From NCBI GenBank assembly GCA_050486105.1, contig JBJHCR010000042.1, positions 1-29,114 on the forward strand: a stretch of 29,114 bases of DNA. Direction: 5' to 3'. The notes below the pieces were generated by a model that was not told the DNA's origin, ran no database searches, and worked only from the letters and a program-made list of their open reading frames with translations. Positions 1 through 7,326 of this stretch are shown piece after piece (within the stretch, counting starts at the first letter, position 1; every line of letters starts with the position of its first letter). This DNA is from JAEXNA01 sp050486105 (GTDB lineage Bacteria; Vulcanimicrobiota; Xenobia; Xenobiales; JADMJV01). The position numbers and the translations under genes are program-made.

Positions 1-1324
1 CTTCTAGGAGTTGCTCCTCCAGTTGCTGTTTTTCTTCCAGCAATTCTTCGGCGTTGAGCTGGACTTTTTCGGTCTCGCTGCTCTCTTTTTTGGCGCCTTC
101 CTCGAGTTCCCAAAGTTTCAATAGGGTTTCTTCGAGTTCCCGGTCTTTCTGGGCCAGTCGCTCACCAAACTCCGAGAGTTCTATTTCAAAGTCGGATTTT
201 TGCTCCTCGACGCCCTTGAGCTGTCCCTGGAGGGATTCGGCTTGGGTCTTGACGGCTTGGTGCTCTGTTCTGAGCTCCTCGAGGGTGAGTGCGAGCGATT
301 CCGTTTGGGTCTTCAGGGTGTCGCGCTCCGTGGTGGTCTCTTCCAGGGCTTGAGTTAGGGTCTGGAGTTCGTTCTCGAGCCCTTGCAGCACCTGGCCGTC
401 CTCTTCGCTCTTGACCAGGCTCTGCTCATCGTTCATGGTTGAGAGATTCTGGATTTCGGTTTCCAATTCGCTGATGCGCTCTTGGGTTGCCGAATCGAGA
501 GCCAGAAGCTCTTCGCGAAGGGTTGCTTCCCGCTGCCGGACCACTGCCAGCTCTTCCAGGGCCGAGAGTTCCTTGTCCTCAGCTTGGCTGAGGGCCTCTT
601 GGAGCTCTTCGAGGAGGGCGTCGGTCTCCTCGAGACGTTTCAGGCTGGCGGAGTGGCCTTGGTTTGCAGCTTCAAGCTGTTCTTGGAGCTGCTGTATCAG
701 GTGGGAGTTCTGGCTCTCCGATTCACTTTGGTTCTCGAGCTGCAGGTGCAATTCCGCTGCCTCAGTGCGCCGAGTCGATAACTCTGTTTCCAATTCGCTG
801 AGCCGGTCGTGCAGCTCTTCTAATTCCCGGGTGGCTTCATCCAAAGAGGTCTTGAGGTGTTGCTCTCGGCTTTGAAGCTCTTTGACTTCTGCGCGCTGCC
901 GTTTGTCATTTTCTCTAGCCTGAGCCTTGGTGTCGGCTAGGTCTTTCTTGCTGTCCTTGAGAAGAGTGACCGTCTTGTGTAGCCGATCTTGAGCCTTGGC
1001 TAGGGACGCCTCGAGACGGCTGTTCTGCTCCTCTAGTTTGGAAACCGAGGCGCTGCTCGGGGTGCTCTTGTCTATAGGACCGGAAGCCTTCAGCTTCTTG
1101 TAGGCAGCTTTGAACTTGGCCAGATTCTTCTTGAGTATGGCAATGTTACGTTGACGAACCTTAAGAACCTTGAGGTATTTAGCCAATTTTGCTTTGAGCA
1201 ATTTGACTTTCTTACGCTCAAGGAGAACCTTCTTCTTAAGGAGGAGGTCGCCGTCTTTACTCTTTTTCTTGGTCTTCTCGGTCACCGCTGCTGGTTTTCC
1301 CTCGTGCACCTGGAAAGCGCGCAC
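1..1324 (-). CDS. Long coiled-coil protein, partial (C-terminus beyond left edge)
   Basis: The complement strand is open from a GTG at 1324 to the window edge (441 codons, no stop). An in-frame TAG lies directly before the GTG, so the start must be this GTG or the one at 1309; AGAGGA lies about 11 nt upstream of the first. Residues 1-80 are very Lys-rich (runs such as KTKKKSKDG and LLLKKKVLLERKK). After a short Ser/Pro linker the rest is almost continuous Glu/Leu/Gln heptad sequence (for example ELLEEKQQLEEQLLE at the edge), which predicts a long dimeric coiled coil. No signal peptide, membrane segment or catalytic motif is visible. It lies about 70 bp downstream of the FemAB-like gene on the same strand and may be the third gene of that cluster. 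The function is unknown; a structural or scaffold role is inferred only from composition. Confidence 0.8.
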   Translation of the reverse strand, partial: MRAFQVHEGKPAAVTEKTKKKSKDGDLLLKKKVLLERKKVKLLKAKLAKYLKVLKVRQRNIAILKKNLAKFKAAYKKLKASGPIDKSTPSSASVSKLEEQNSRLEASLAKAQDRLHKTVTLLKDSKKDLADTKAQARENDKRQRAEVKELQSREQHLKTSLDEATRELEELHDRLSELETELSTRRTEAAELHLQLENQSESESQNSHLIQQLQEQLEAANQGHSASLKRLEETDALLEELQEALSQAEDKELSALEELAVVRQREATLREELLALDSATQERISELETEIQNLSTMNDEQSLVKSEEDGQVLQGLENELQTLTQALEETTTERDTLKTQTESLALTLEELRTEHQAVKTQAESLQGQLKGVEEQKSDFEIELSEFGERLAQKDRELEETLLKLWELEEGAKKESSETEKVQLNAEELLEEKQQLEEQLLE

Positions 1325-1393
1325 CTATGCGGGTTTCCTCTAGACTCGGTCATCTCCCTAGGCAAGAAAGCAGAAAAGGCCTGATTTTCCCAC

Positions 1394-2581
1394 TCACTGA
1401 TGGCGATATGGGGTGAACCCTTCCAAGGCAAGCAATCTATGGTCGATTCCCGAGCGCTCTTGGTCTAAGTGATCCCGAAGCAGCTTTGAGAAGCTTTCAT
1501 CAAGAAACGCGTGCACCGAATGAGTCCGCACCGGGAGGTAGCCCCTTGGAATCTTGTGCATTCCTTGGGCTCCGGCTTCCACTCGGTTCAGACCCTTGGC
1601 GATGGCGTACTCTATGGCTCGATAATAGCAGACCTCAAAATGCAGGAGGTCGAAATGCTCCAGGCAGCCCCAGTTGCGCCCAAAAAGGGCTTCGCTCCCC
1701 ACAAGATTCCAGGCTCCGGCAACCCAAGTGGGTCGTTGTCGATGACGGACCAAAAAAAGCACCACTTTGGGTCCCAGGCGGGCTCCCAGGAGATGAAAGA
1801 AAGAACGATTGAGATAGGGCTCTCCCCACTTTTCTCTGCTGGTTTTCCAATACATTTCGAAGAGAGCGTCCCAGTGCTCTGAGGTGGCGCGATCGCCCTG
1901 AATGATCTCGATGGACAGGGGGTGTTGGGCGACAATTTGTCGCTCCTTGCGAATCATCTTTCGCTTTCGTGACGTGAGGCTAGATAGAAAATCAGAAAAC
2001 GTGGAATAACCACGATTGAACCAGTGGTACTGCTCCCCTAGGCGATGGAGATAAGGAGCCGACTCCGAAGCCGCTCTGGCTTCCTTCTCTTGGCAGAAAG
2101 TTAAGTGGACCGACGAGGCCCGAAGATGCTCGGCGGTTTGCAGCAAACCTTGGAGAAAGGCAAGGCGAATCGCTTCTGAGGCTTCCTTGGTGTGGGCGGG
2201 ATCAATGAGGAGCCTGGGCCCGGGAACAGGAGTGAAGGGCACGGCAACTTGGAGCTTAGGATAGTATGAGGGTGGAAATCGATCGGCCTGGTCGTAGACC
2301 TGAGCCCACTGATAATCGAAAACATACTCACCCTTGGAATGGAGCTTCACGTAGATTGGTGCGCAGGCTGCGATGCTCAGGTCAGATTGCTTTCGCAGAA
2401 TCGCCGGAGTAGGGATCCAACCAGTCTTCCCTCCCACGCATCCACTCTCTTCAAGGGTCAGGAGAAAGTCGTAACTGACAAAGGGATTGGCATCTCCGGC
2501 GCAGCGGTTCCAGTCGTCCCTGGGGATTAGTGAGATGCTCGTGAGCAGTTCAAGTCGCCACTGAGATTCCAGATGGCTCAC
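1394..2581 (-). CDS. FemAB-like GNAT acyltransferase (DUF482/COG3146 family)
   Basis: This 395-aa soluble protein resembles the DUF482 / 'peptidogalycan biosynthesis' family, which has a FemAB/GNAT fold and is thought to add acyl or aminoacyl groups. Family hallmarks visible are the central W-F-N-R-G-Y block followed by FLSSLTSRKRKMIRKER (about residues 187-215), the FEMYWKTSREKWGEPYLN segment, and the late block VEAGAQGMHKIPRGYLPV near residue 345. Length is normal for the family. The start is a GTG whose first bases overlap the TGA of the upstream sugar isomerase gene (GTGA), implying translational coupling. The substrate is not known. Pairing with a GmhA-like enzyme suggests a cell-envelope or glycan role, but that is inference. 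Confidence 0.85.
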   Translation of the reverse strand: MSHLESQWRLELLTSISLIPRDDWNRCAGDANPFVSYDFLLTLEESGCVGGKTGWIPTPAILRKQSDLSIAACAPIYVKLHSKGEYVFDYQWAQVYDQADRFPPSYYPKLQVAVPFTPVPGPRLLIDPAHTKEASEAIRLAFLQGLLQTAEHLRASSVHLTFCQEKEARAASESAPYLHRLGEQYHWFNRGYSTFSDFLSSLTSRKRKMIRKERQIVAQHPLSIEIIQGDRATSEHWDALFEMYWKTSREKWGEPYLNRSFFHLLGARLGPKVVLFLVRHRQRPTWVAGAWNLVGSEALFGRNWGCLEHFDLLHFEVCYYRAIEYAIAKGLNRVEAGAQGMHKIPRGYLPVRTHSVHAFLDESFSKLLRDHLDQERSGIDHRLLALEGFTPYRHQ

Positions 2582-3177
2582 GGTCGGTCGAGAGGAGTTT
2601 TTGGGGGCAAGGTGGCTTCCACCATTTCACACCAAATGTGGCCCACAGTGATGTGGACCTCCTGGATTCGACAAACGCGGTGGCTGGGAACCTTTAAGCA
2701 AATATCCGAAATCAAGGCTAAGCGTCCTCCATGGTCACCCGTCATTCCCAGGACTTTCATTCCGATGGCCTTGGCAGTCTCTGCAGCCTTAAGGATATTA
2801 GCTGAATTGCCAGAGGTTGAGATCGCCACCAGGAGGTCTTCTCGACGACCTAAGGCTCTGAGTTGTTGGGCATAGACATGTTCGAACCCGAAGTCGTTTC
2901 CGATAGCCGTGAGGTTCGAGGTGTCCACGGTGAGGGCCAGGCCCGGCAGGCAGTTTTCTCTTTCGAAACGACCTACGAGTTCGGCGGCTAGGTGTTGGGC
3001 ATCGGCAGCACTGCCTCCGTTGCCGCAGAAAAAGATCTTGCCCCCGGCTCTCAAGGTTGCTATCCAAAGGTCCCCTCCATGGGAGATCTCGTCCACTCGT
3101 TCGAGCATGCCCTGACGTAGAGTGATACCCTCGTAAAGTGAGGTTTCGATGAGAGTTCTTGGGGACACGGAATTCAT
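2578..3177 (-). CDS. gmhA: Sedoheptulose-7-phosphate isomerase-like SIS protein
   Basis: This is a SIS-fold sugar isomerase of the GmhA type, which converts sedoheptulose 7-phosphate to D-glycero-heptose 7-phosphate, the entry to heptose synthesis for LPS or other glycans. Visible motifs are CGNGGSAADAQHLAAELVGRF (substrate phosphate loop plus catalytic Glu), GNDFGFEHVYAQQL, the second phosphate-binding loop STSGNSANILKA, and RIQEVHITVGH near the C-terminus. The ATG at 3177 gives 199 aa and places CGNGGS at about residue 51, as in E. coli GmhA. In-frame alternatives are ATG 3207 and GTG 3219 (the latter preceded by AGGG), which would add 10 or 14 residues. It is the first gene of a minus-strand cluster and overlaps the next gene by 4 nt. 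A related phosphosugar isomerase (for example DiaA-like) cannot be excluded. Confidence 0.85.
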   Translation of the reverse strand: MNSVSPRTLIETSLYEGITLRQGMLERVDEISHGGDLWIATLRAGGKIFFCGNGGSAADAQHLAAELVGRFERENCLPGLALTVDTSNLTAIGNDFGFEHVYAQQLRALGRREDLLVAISTSGNSANILKAAETAKAIGMKVLGMTGDHGGRLALISDICLKVPSHRVCRIQEVHITVGHIWCEMVEATLPPKTPLDRP

Positions 3178-3219
3178 ACAAGCGGCGGTTCTCGACCCTG
3201 GATCCATTTCCTTTACCAC

Positions 3220-3718
3220 CGGCCCTAGAGAGCTTTGGCTGGGAGGCCAGGAGTTTCTATGCTCCTGGTGAAAAGCGGCTTCACCGGCCTTAAAGGTGCC
3301 TGATTCCAGGGTCCGTACTTCTCCATTTGCGGGATAGAGGGATCACCGGAAAGCTGGCAAGCCGTGGGTGTTACGAAGTCCAAGCATGACGAAGTACAAC
3401 ATCCACCTCCGGTAGGCACCCGACAGGCGGAATGGGACGAATGTGCGTAGTTGTCCCATAGCAACGCTTCGCTTTCGGGAGTACTGGACAATATGGCCCA
3501 GCGGGAACGCTCACGCTTTCGGGCTGTTTCATAGGTACAGGCACCCAAGAAGTGGGTGATGGACAAGACCGAAGCGAATTGCGGAACGGCTAAAGCCTTG
3601 AACGCTTACGCTTTCAGGCGACGGGAGGGTTTCCGGTGGACCCTCTAAACTACGTCAACGACTAGAAAGTCTCACGCTCGAGGGCACCGGAAGTTTTCTC
3701 TGCGCTGGGTCGACGATT
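3220..3718. other. Structured non-coding region between divergent gmhA and ilvE
   Basis: No convincing gene is present; the 113-codon open frame on the minus strand has non-protein-like composition. The stretch holds several short hairpins: CCAGGAG/CTCCTGG near 3250-3271, GGTGAA/TTCACC near 3268-3286, TGGGAC/GTCCCA near 3434-3459, and CACCCA/TGGGTG near 3542-3558. It also holds three copies of a motif close to AACGCTnACGCTTTCGGG and two motifs shared with other intergenic regions of this window. It must contain the promoters of both flanking divergent genes, but I could not place them. Confidence 0.5.
3463..3618 (+). repeat. Three imperfect copies of AACGCT-n-ACGCTTTCRGG
   Basis: Copies lie at 3463-3479 (AACGCTTCGCTTTCGGG), 3506-3523 (AACGCTCACGCTTTCGGG) and 3601-3618 (AACGCTTACGCTTTCAGG). 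They are all in the same orientation, with starts 43 and 95 nt apart. A fourth, diverged form makes the arms of the palindrome at 9914-9946. The repeats are visible directly; their role is unknown. Confidence 0.7.
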
Positions 3719-3726
3719 AAAGGAGG
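3719..3726 (+). promoter_or_regulatory. Ribosome binding site of ilvE
   Basis: AAAGGAGG ends 6 nt before the ATG at 3733. It is the strongest Shine-Dalgarno sequence on the plus strand of the window and fixes the ilvE start. Confidence 0.85.
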
Positions 3727-3732
3727 TTCATT

Positions 3733-4629
3733 ATGAGTCTACAGGTCTATATCGATGGCGAATTCTATCCGAAGGAAGAGGCCAAGATCTCCGTCTTCGA
3801 TCACGGACTTCTCTACGGAGATGGCATTTTCGAAGGAATTCGTGCCTACAATGGGAGGGTGTTCCGATTAGAGGAGCACTTGGAACGACTTTATCTCTCG
3901 GCACGTTCCATTATGATCAATGTGCCCTTGAATATGGACGAGATGAGAGAAGCCGTTCTAGAAACACTCAGGCTCAACAATCTCAGGGACTCCTATATCC
4001 GCCTTGTGGTCACTCGAGGCAAGGGCGATCTTGGTTTGGACCCTCGCAAATGCGCTAAGGCTGCGGTGATCATTATTGCCGACTCGATTAAGCTTTATCC
4101 CGAGGAAGCCTATCGCGATGGACTAAAGTTGATGATCGCCTCCACTAGAAAGAATTCCCCGGACGCTCTTTCTCCGCGCATCAAGTCTTTGAACTACCTG
4201 AACAATATTCTAGGAAAGATGGAAGCCATCAACGCTGGTTGTGCTGAGGCGGTCATGCTCGACCGGCACGGATATCTCACTGAGTGCACTTCCGAAAACA
4301 TCTTCATTGTCAAGAAGGGCATGCTCTACACTCCCACGGCAACGGTGGGAATCCTGGAAGGCATCACCCGGAGCGTGGTCATGGAGTTGGCCGAGCGTTT
4401 GGGATATCAGGTGCAGATGTCGTTCTTGACCGCTCACGACCTTTACGTGGCAGACGAGTGTTTTGTGACCGGAACCGGTGCCGAACTCCTGCCAGTGGTG
4501 GGCCTAGTGGGTCGTTCCATTGGCAGCGGACGCCCGGGACCGGTGACCAAGCAGTTGCTCGAGGCCTTCCGAGAACTGACCCAGACCGAAGGAACCGAGA
4601 TTTATACTGAAGCCAAAGCTGTCGGCTAG
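3733..4629 (+). CDS. ilvE: Branched-chain amino acid aminotransferase
   Basis: This is a 298-aa class IV PLP enzyme that exchanges the amino group between glutamate and the branched-chain 2-oxo acids, the last step of Val/Leu/Ile synthesis. Family features in order are VYIDGEF and FDHGLLYGDGIFEGIRAYNG at the N-terminus, RLEEHLERLYLSA (about residues 45-57), PLP-lysine K151 in RIKSLNYLNN, AVMLDRHGYLTECTSENIF, the phosphate-binding GILEGITRSVVMELA, and ADECFVTGTGAELLPV. Length is typical. The start has a perfect ribosome site. The gene is divergent from gmhA and convergent with the cation-efflux gene (18-bp gap). It has its own long upstream region, but no leader peptide or T-box could be recognised. 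Confidence 0.95.
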   Translation: MSLQVYIDGEFYPKEEAKISVFDHGLLYGDGIFEGIRAYNGRVFRLEEHLERLYLSARSIMINVPLNMDEMREAVLETLRLNNLRDSYIRLVVTRGKGDLGLDPRKCAKAAVIIIADSIKLYPEEAYRDGLKLMIASTRKNSPDALSPRIKSLNYLNNILGKMEAINAGCAEAVMLDRHGYLTECTSENIFIVKKGMLYTPTATVGILEGITRSVVMELAERLGYQVQMSFLTAHDLYVADECFVTGTGAELLPVVGLVGRSIGSGRPGPVTKQLLEAFRELTQTEGTEIYTEAKAVG

Positions 4630-4647
4630 GTTTAGTTTCTCCGGGAG

Positions 4648-5562
4648 TCAAGCTTCACGAAAGAGGTTCTGATCGGCGAACGAGCAGGGGTCTTCGAGGG
4701 GTTCGAGATGAGTGAGAATCGAGGTGCCGGGAAACGAGTCCCGCACCTCTTTTTCGATGATCTCGAGAAGTTCATGCCCCTCTTGGACCGTCATTTGTCC
4801 AGGGACCAGCACATGCATGGAGACAAATCTGCGAGAGGCGGCTTGCCGGGTGCGTAGGGCGTGGAAGCCAAACTCGTGCTTTTCGCTGAGCTCTGTGAGC
4901 AGGGTTCCAAGAGCCGACAATTCTTCCGTTGGCCAAGCCACGTCCATCAAACCGTGCAGCGAGCGCCGAGTAATATCGATGCCAGTGGCCAGGATGAAGA
5001 TGGCCAAAGCCAATCCCGCCAACGGGTCGAGCCAGGGTATCTTGAGCCAGTCGGTCAGGACTAGGGCTAGAATGGCCACTCCGGTGGTGAGCACGTCCAA
5101 CAGGAGGTGGCGCCCCTCAGCGGTCAGGGTTGGTGAGCGGTCCGCCCGTCCCCTGCGGCTAGCGTAGAGCCCCAAGGCTCCATTGGCCAGGGCTGCCGGA
5201 ACCAAGAGCAGCAGGCCGTCCCAAGTCTGCTCAACCATAACGGGAGAGAGCAAGCGGTCCACGGCGGTCACGGCGATGGAGATCGAGGCCAGGAGCACCA
5301 CAGAGCCAACGAAGCCAACGGCAAAGTACTCGGCCTTGTCATGGCCGTAGGGGTGATCGTCGTCGGGAGGAAGGCGGGCCCACCAGACAGCCAATCCCGC
5401 TACGGTGGCGGTAGCGATATTGACTACCGATTCTGCCGCGTCGCTGAGGACGGCAATCGAATTGGTCAGCCATGCTGCTATCAGTTTCATGATTAGGATG
5501 ACCACCGCTCCGACAAGCAGCAGCTTCATGACCTGAGAACTATCGTTCTTGAGGTTCTCCAT
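4648..5562 (-). CDS. Cation diffusion facilitator family transporter
   Basis: This 304-aa inner-membrane protein is a proton-coupled exporter of divalent metals (Zn, Fe, Mn or similar). There are six hydrophobic segments in residues about 13-205 followed by a cytoplasmic C-terminal domain of about 95 aa. CDF signatures are TNSIAVLSDAAESVVN in TM2, HPYGHDKAEYFA in the TM2-TM3 loop, and EGRHLLLDVLTTG in TM5. In TM2 the metal-site positions are D41, E44 and N48; TM5 supplies His and Asp. The Glu/Asn version in TM2 differs from the classic His/Asp zinc site, so metal identity should not be assumed. The start is an ATG preceded by only a weak GAGAAG. It is transcribed convergently with ilvE, with no clear shared terminator in the 18-bp gap. 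Confidence 0.9.
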   Translation of the reverse strand: MENLKNDSSQVMKLLLVGAVVILIMKLIAAWLTNSIAVLSDAAESVVNIATATVAGLAVWWARLPPDDDHPYGHDKAEYFAVGFVGSVVLLASISIAVTAVDRLLSPVMVEQTWDGLLLLVPAALANGALGLYASRRGRADRSPTLTAEGRHLLLDVLTTGVAILALVLTDWLKIPWLDPLAGLALAIFILATGIDITRRSLHGLMDVAWPTEELSALGTLLTELSEKHEFGFHALRTRQAASRRFVSMHVLVPGQMTVQEGHELLEIIEKEVRDSFPGTSILTHLEPLEDPCSFADQNLFREA

Positions 5563-5788
5563 AGTTTGCTAGCTTCTCGATTCTGCATCGGTCCCTGGGT
5601 GCCCTGGGTGGTCCCTCTGGACCTCCTCACCGGAGGACCGAGTGTGCGGTTGCCCTCTGGGCGTTCGAAATCCATGAGTCAGGCACGACCCTCCCGGCCA
5701 GGTTGGATCTGTGCTCCTTTGACTTCATCGCCTTCGGGCGAACGCATTGACGCCAGGGCAAATCGTCTCCGAGGCGAATCGTGGCCTC
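5563..5788. other. Divergent intergenic region upstream of aroB
   Basis: No gene is supported here. Visible items are a tandem CCCTGGGTG pair near 5593-5610, the dispersed motif GGTGGTCCCTCTG at 5607-5619, a hairpin GGACCTCC / GGAGGACC with a 5-nt loop at 5619-5639, and a small TCGCC-TTCG-GGCGA hairpin near 5728-5741. Promoters for the transporter and the aro operon must lie here, but no convincing -35/-10 pair was found. Confidence 0.4.
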
Positions 5789-6877
5789 ATGGTTTCCTTA
5801 AAGGTCGGTGACCGGACAACCGAGATACGATTCGGGCCTGGCTGCTGGCGAGAGTTGCTCTCGGATTTTGGCTGGACGGCCGAGAATCTCACGGTGATCA
5901 GCGATGAGAGGGTGGCCGAACTATGGAAGGGGAGTGTCCTCTCCGAAGCACTTTGGTTGACCTTTCCTCCAGGAGAAGGATACAAGACTCTATCTTCGGC
6001 TGCACAATTGTGGTCGAGCCTGGTTTCTGAGGGCTGCTACCGCGGCCGACCGATCATCGCCTTGGGTGGGGGTGTGGTCACCGACCTTGCCGGTTTCGTT
6101 GCTGCCACCTATCTGCGCGGAGTTCCTTTGTTGAATATTCCGACCACCCTGTTAGGCATGGTCGATGCTGCCGTCGGGGGAAAAGTCGGTCTTGACCTGC
6201 CCGAAGGAAAGAACCTCGTAGGGGCCTTCTACCCCGCCAGAGGGGTGGCCATCGACCCCACATTCTTGTCCACTTTAGGACCGGCTCTCTGGGGTCAGGG
6301 GATGGCCGAGGTCCTAAAGCACGGCTTGATAAAAGGCGGCTCTCTCTGGGCCCGACTCAACTCTTGGCGACCCGACATTCGAAAAGGTCTCGACCCTCTT
6401 GGAGAAGAGCTTCTCGAAGAGGCGGTTAAGGTCAAAATTCAGGTGGTGAGTGAAGACCCCTTCGAGCAAAGCGGAAAGAGGGCTCTACTAAATCTGGGCC
6501 ACACTTTTGCCCATGCCTTGGAATGGAGTTCCAATTATGCTCTACCTCACGGTGATGCGGTGGCTTTGGGGTTGTTAGGTTCGATGAGATTGAGCCGAAG
6601 GTTAGGAAGGCTGACGGAGGATGTTGAGGAGGACCTTTGCTCGCTCCTCGACTTCTGGGGTCTTCCCAGTCGGTTGCCTGAGCAACTCAAATTCGACTGC
6701 CGTTGGCAGCGAATTCAGCTGGCTCTGAGTCGCGACAAGAAGACTATTGCCGGCCGGTTGACCTTCATCTTGCCCAAAGCACCCGGCGCGGTGGAGGCCC
6801 ATGAGGTGACTGGCCTTGACTTCATCCGAGAGGCTTTCGAGTCGCTGGGTTCAGTTCGTGGGGAGGTCTCGGCGTGA
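5789..6877 (+). CDS. aroB: 3-dehydroquinate synthase
   Basis: This is the second shikimate-pathway enzyme, converting DAHP to 3-dehydroquinate with NAD+ and a divalent metal. Motifs counted from the ATG at 5789 are the NAD-binding LGGGVVTDLAGFVAATYLRG (92-111), IPTTLLGMVDAAVGGKVGLD (117-136) and GKNLVGAF (140-147). Metal ligands are E174 in GMAEVLKHG, H238 in LGHTFAHALE and H254 in LPHGDAVALG. This start gives 362 aa and begins in the family's usual VxVGDR strand. A TTG at 5747 would add 14 residues with no better ribosome site. The stop overlaps the aroQ start (GTGA), so the two consecutive shikimate steps are translationally coupled. Confidence 0.95.
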   Translation: MVSLKVGDRTTEIRFGPGCWRELLSDFGWTAENLTVISDERVAELWKGSVLSEALWLTFPPGEGYKTLSSAAQLWSSLVSEGCYRGRPIIALGGGVVTDLAGFVAATYLRGVPLLNIPTTLLGMVDAAVGGKVGLDLPEGKNLVGAFYPARGVAIDPTFLSTLGPALWGQGMAEVLKHGLIKGGSLWARLNSWRPDIRKGLDPLGEELLEEAVKVKIQVVSEDPFEQSGKRALLNLGHTFAHALEWSSNYALPHGDAVALGLLGSMRLSRRLGRLTEDVEEDLCSLLDFWGLPSRLPEQLKFDCRWQRIQLALSRDKKTIAGRLTFILPKAPGAVEAHEVTGLDFIREAFESLGSVRGEVSA

Positions 6878-7326
6878 GCAGGCAAGAGATCTTGATTTTG
6901 AACGGTCCAAACTTGAATGCTCTGGGTCGGAGAGAGCCTGAGCGGTATGGAGCTTCAACCCTGGCCGAACTTGAGCAATCCTGGCAGGACTGGAGCGCAG
7001 CTCGAGGAGTCCCGGTGCTGAGCTATCAGAGCAATTTTGAGGGAGAACTGTTGGAGCGGTTGCACCGGGCCGAGGAGGAGGGTCAGGTGGCAGCAGTGCT
7101 TCTCAATCCGGGTGCTTTCACCCACACTTCCAGAGCGCTTCGAGACGCCATCGCCTCTTTGAGCATTCCGGTGGTCGAAGTCCACTTGACCCACATCGGC
7201 AGTCGAGAACTCTGGAGGCGGGAATCGGTGGTTTCAGAAGTCTGCCGGGGTTCGATCAGTGGCTTTGGAGCACAAAGCTACTTGCTCGGTCTTGAGGCGG
7301 TCTGTGGTTTTCTGGACCAAAGTTAG
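6874..7326 (+). CDS. aroQ: 3-dehydroquinate dehydratase, type II
   Basis: This is the third shikimate step, trans-dehydration of 3-dehydroquinate to 3-dehydroshikimate by the small dodecameric type II enzyme. Visible are LNGPNLNALGRREPERYG with catalytic Tyr25, SNFEGELLERLH, the substrate loop NPGAFTHTS (78-86), and EVHLTHI with the catalytic His at 104 followed by the GFGAQSYLLGLEA tail. At 150 aa it matches the family. The GTG start overlaps the aroB TGA by 4 nt, and the stop TAG directly abuts the truB ATG. The Arg-Glu stretch after the catalytic His is slightly divergent (SRELWRRESVV) but keeps the usual pattern. Confidence 0.95.
   Translation: MSRQEILILNGPNLNALGRREPERYGASTLAELEQSWQDWSAARGVPVLSYQSNFEGELLERLHRAEEEGQVAAVLLNPGAFTHTSRALRDAIASLSIPVVEVHLTHIGSRELWRRESVVSEVCRGSISGFGAQSYLLGLEAVCGFLDQS

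Noticed and set aside
54..875. Ser/Arg-rich open frames on the plus strand at the left edge
   Set aside because: They are antisense shadows of the long Glu/Leu-rich coiled-coil gene on the minus strand; the composition is a direct consequence of its codons.
3225..3566. 113-codon minus-strand open frame in the gmhA-ilvE gap
   Set aside because: It has no ribosome site and protein-unlike composition, and it overlaps hairpins and dispersed repeat motifs; treated as non-coding.
3229..3665. Third CTAG-bounded element in the gmhA-ilvE gap
   Set aside because: CTAG occurs near both ends, but the adjoining sequences are not inverted copies of each other.
3220..3718. T-box or other known riboswitch before ilvE
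   Set aside because: No recognisable T-box, specifier loop or antiterminator core could be found by eye.
5566..5811. 81-codon plus-strand frame upstream of aroB
   Set aside because: Low-complexity Pro/Arg/Ser translation, no ribosome site, and it runs into aroB in another frame.
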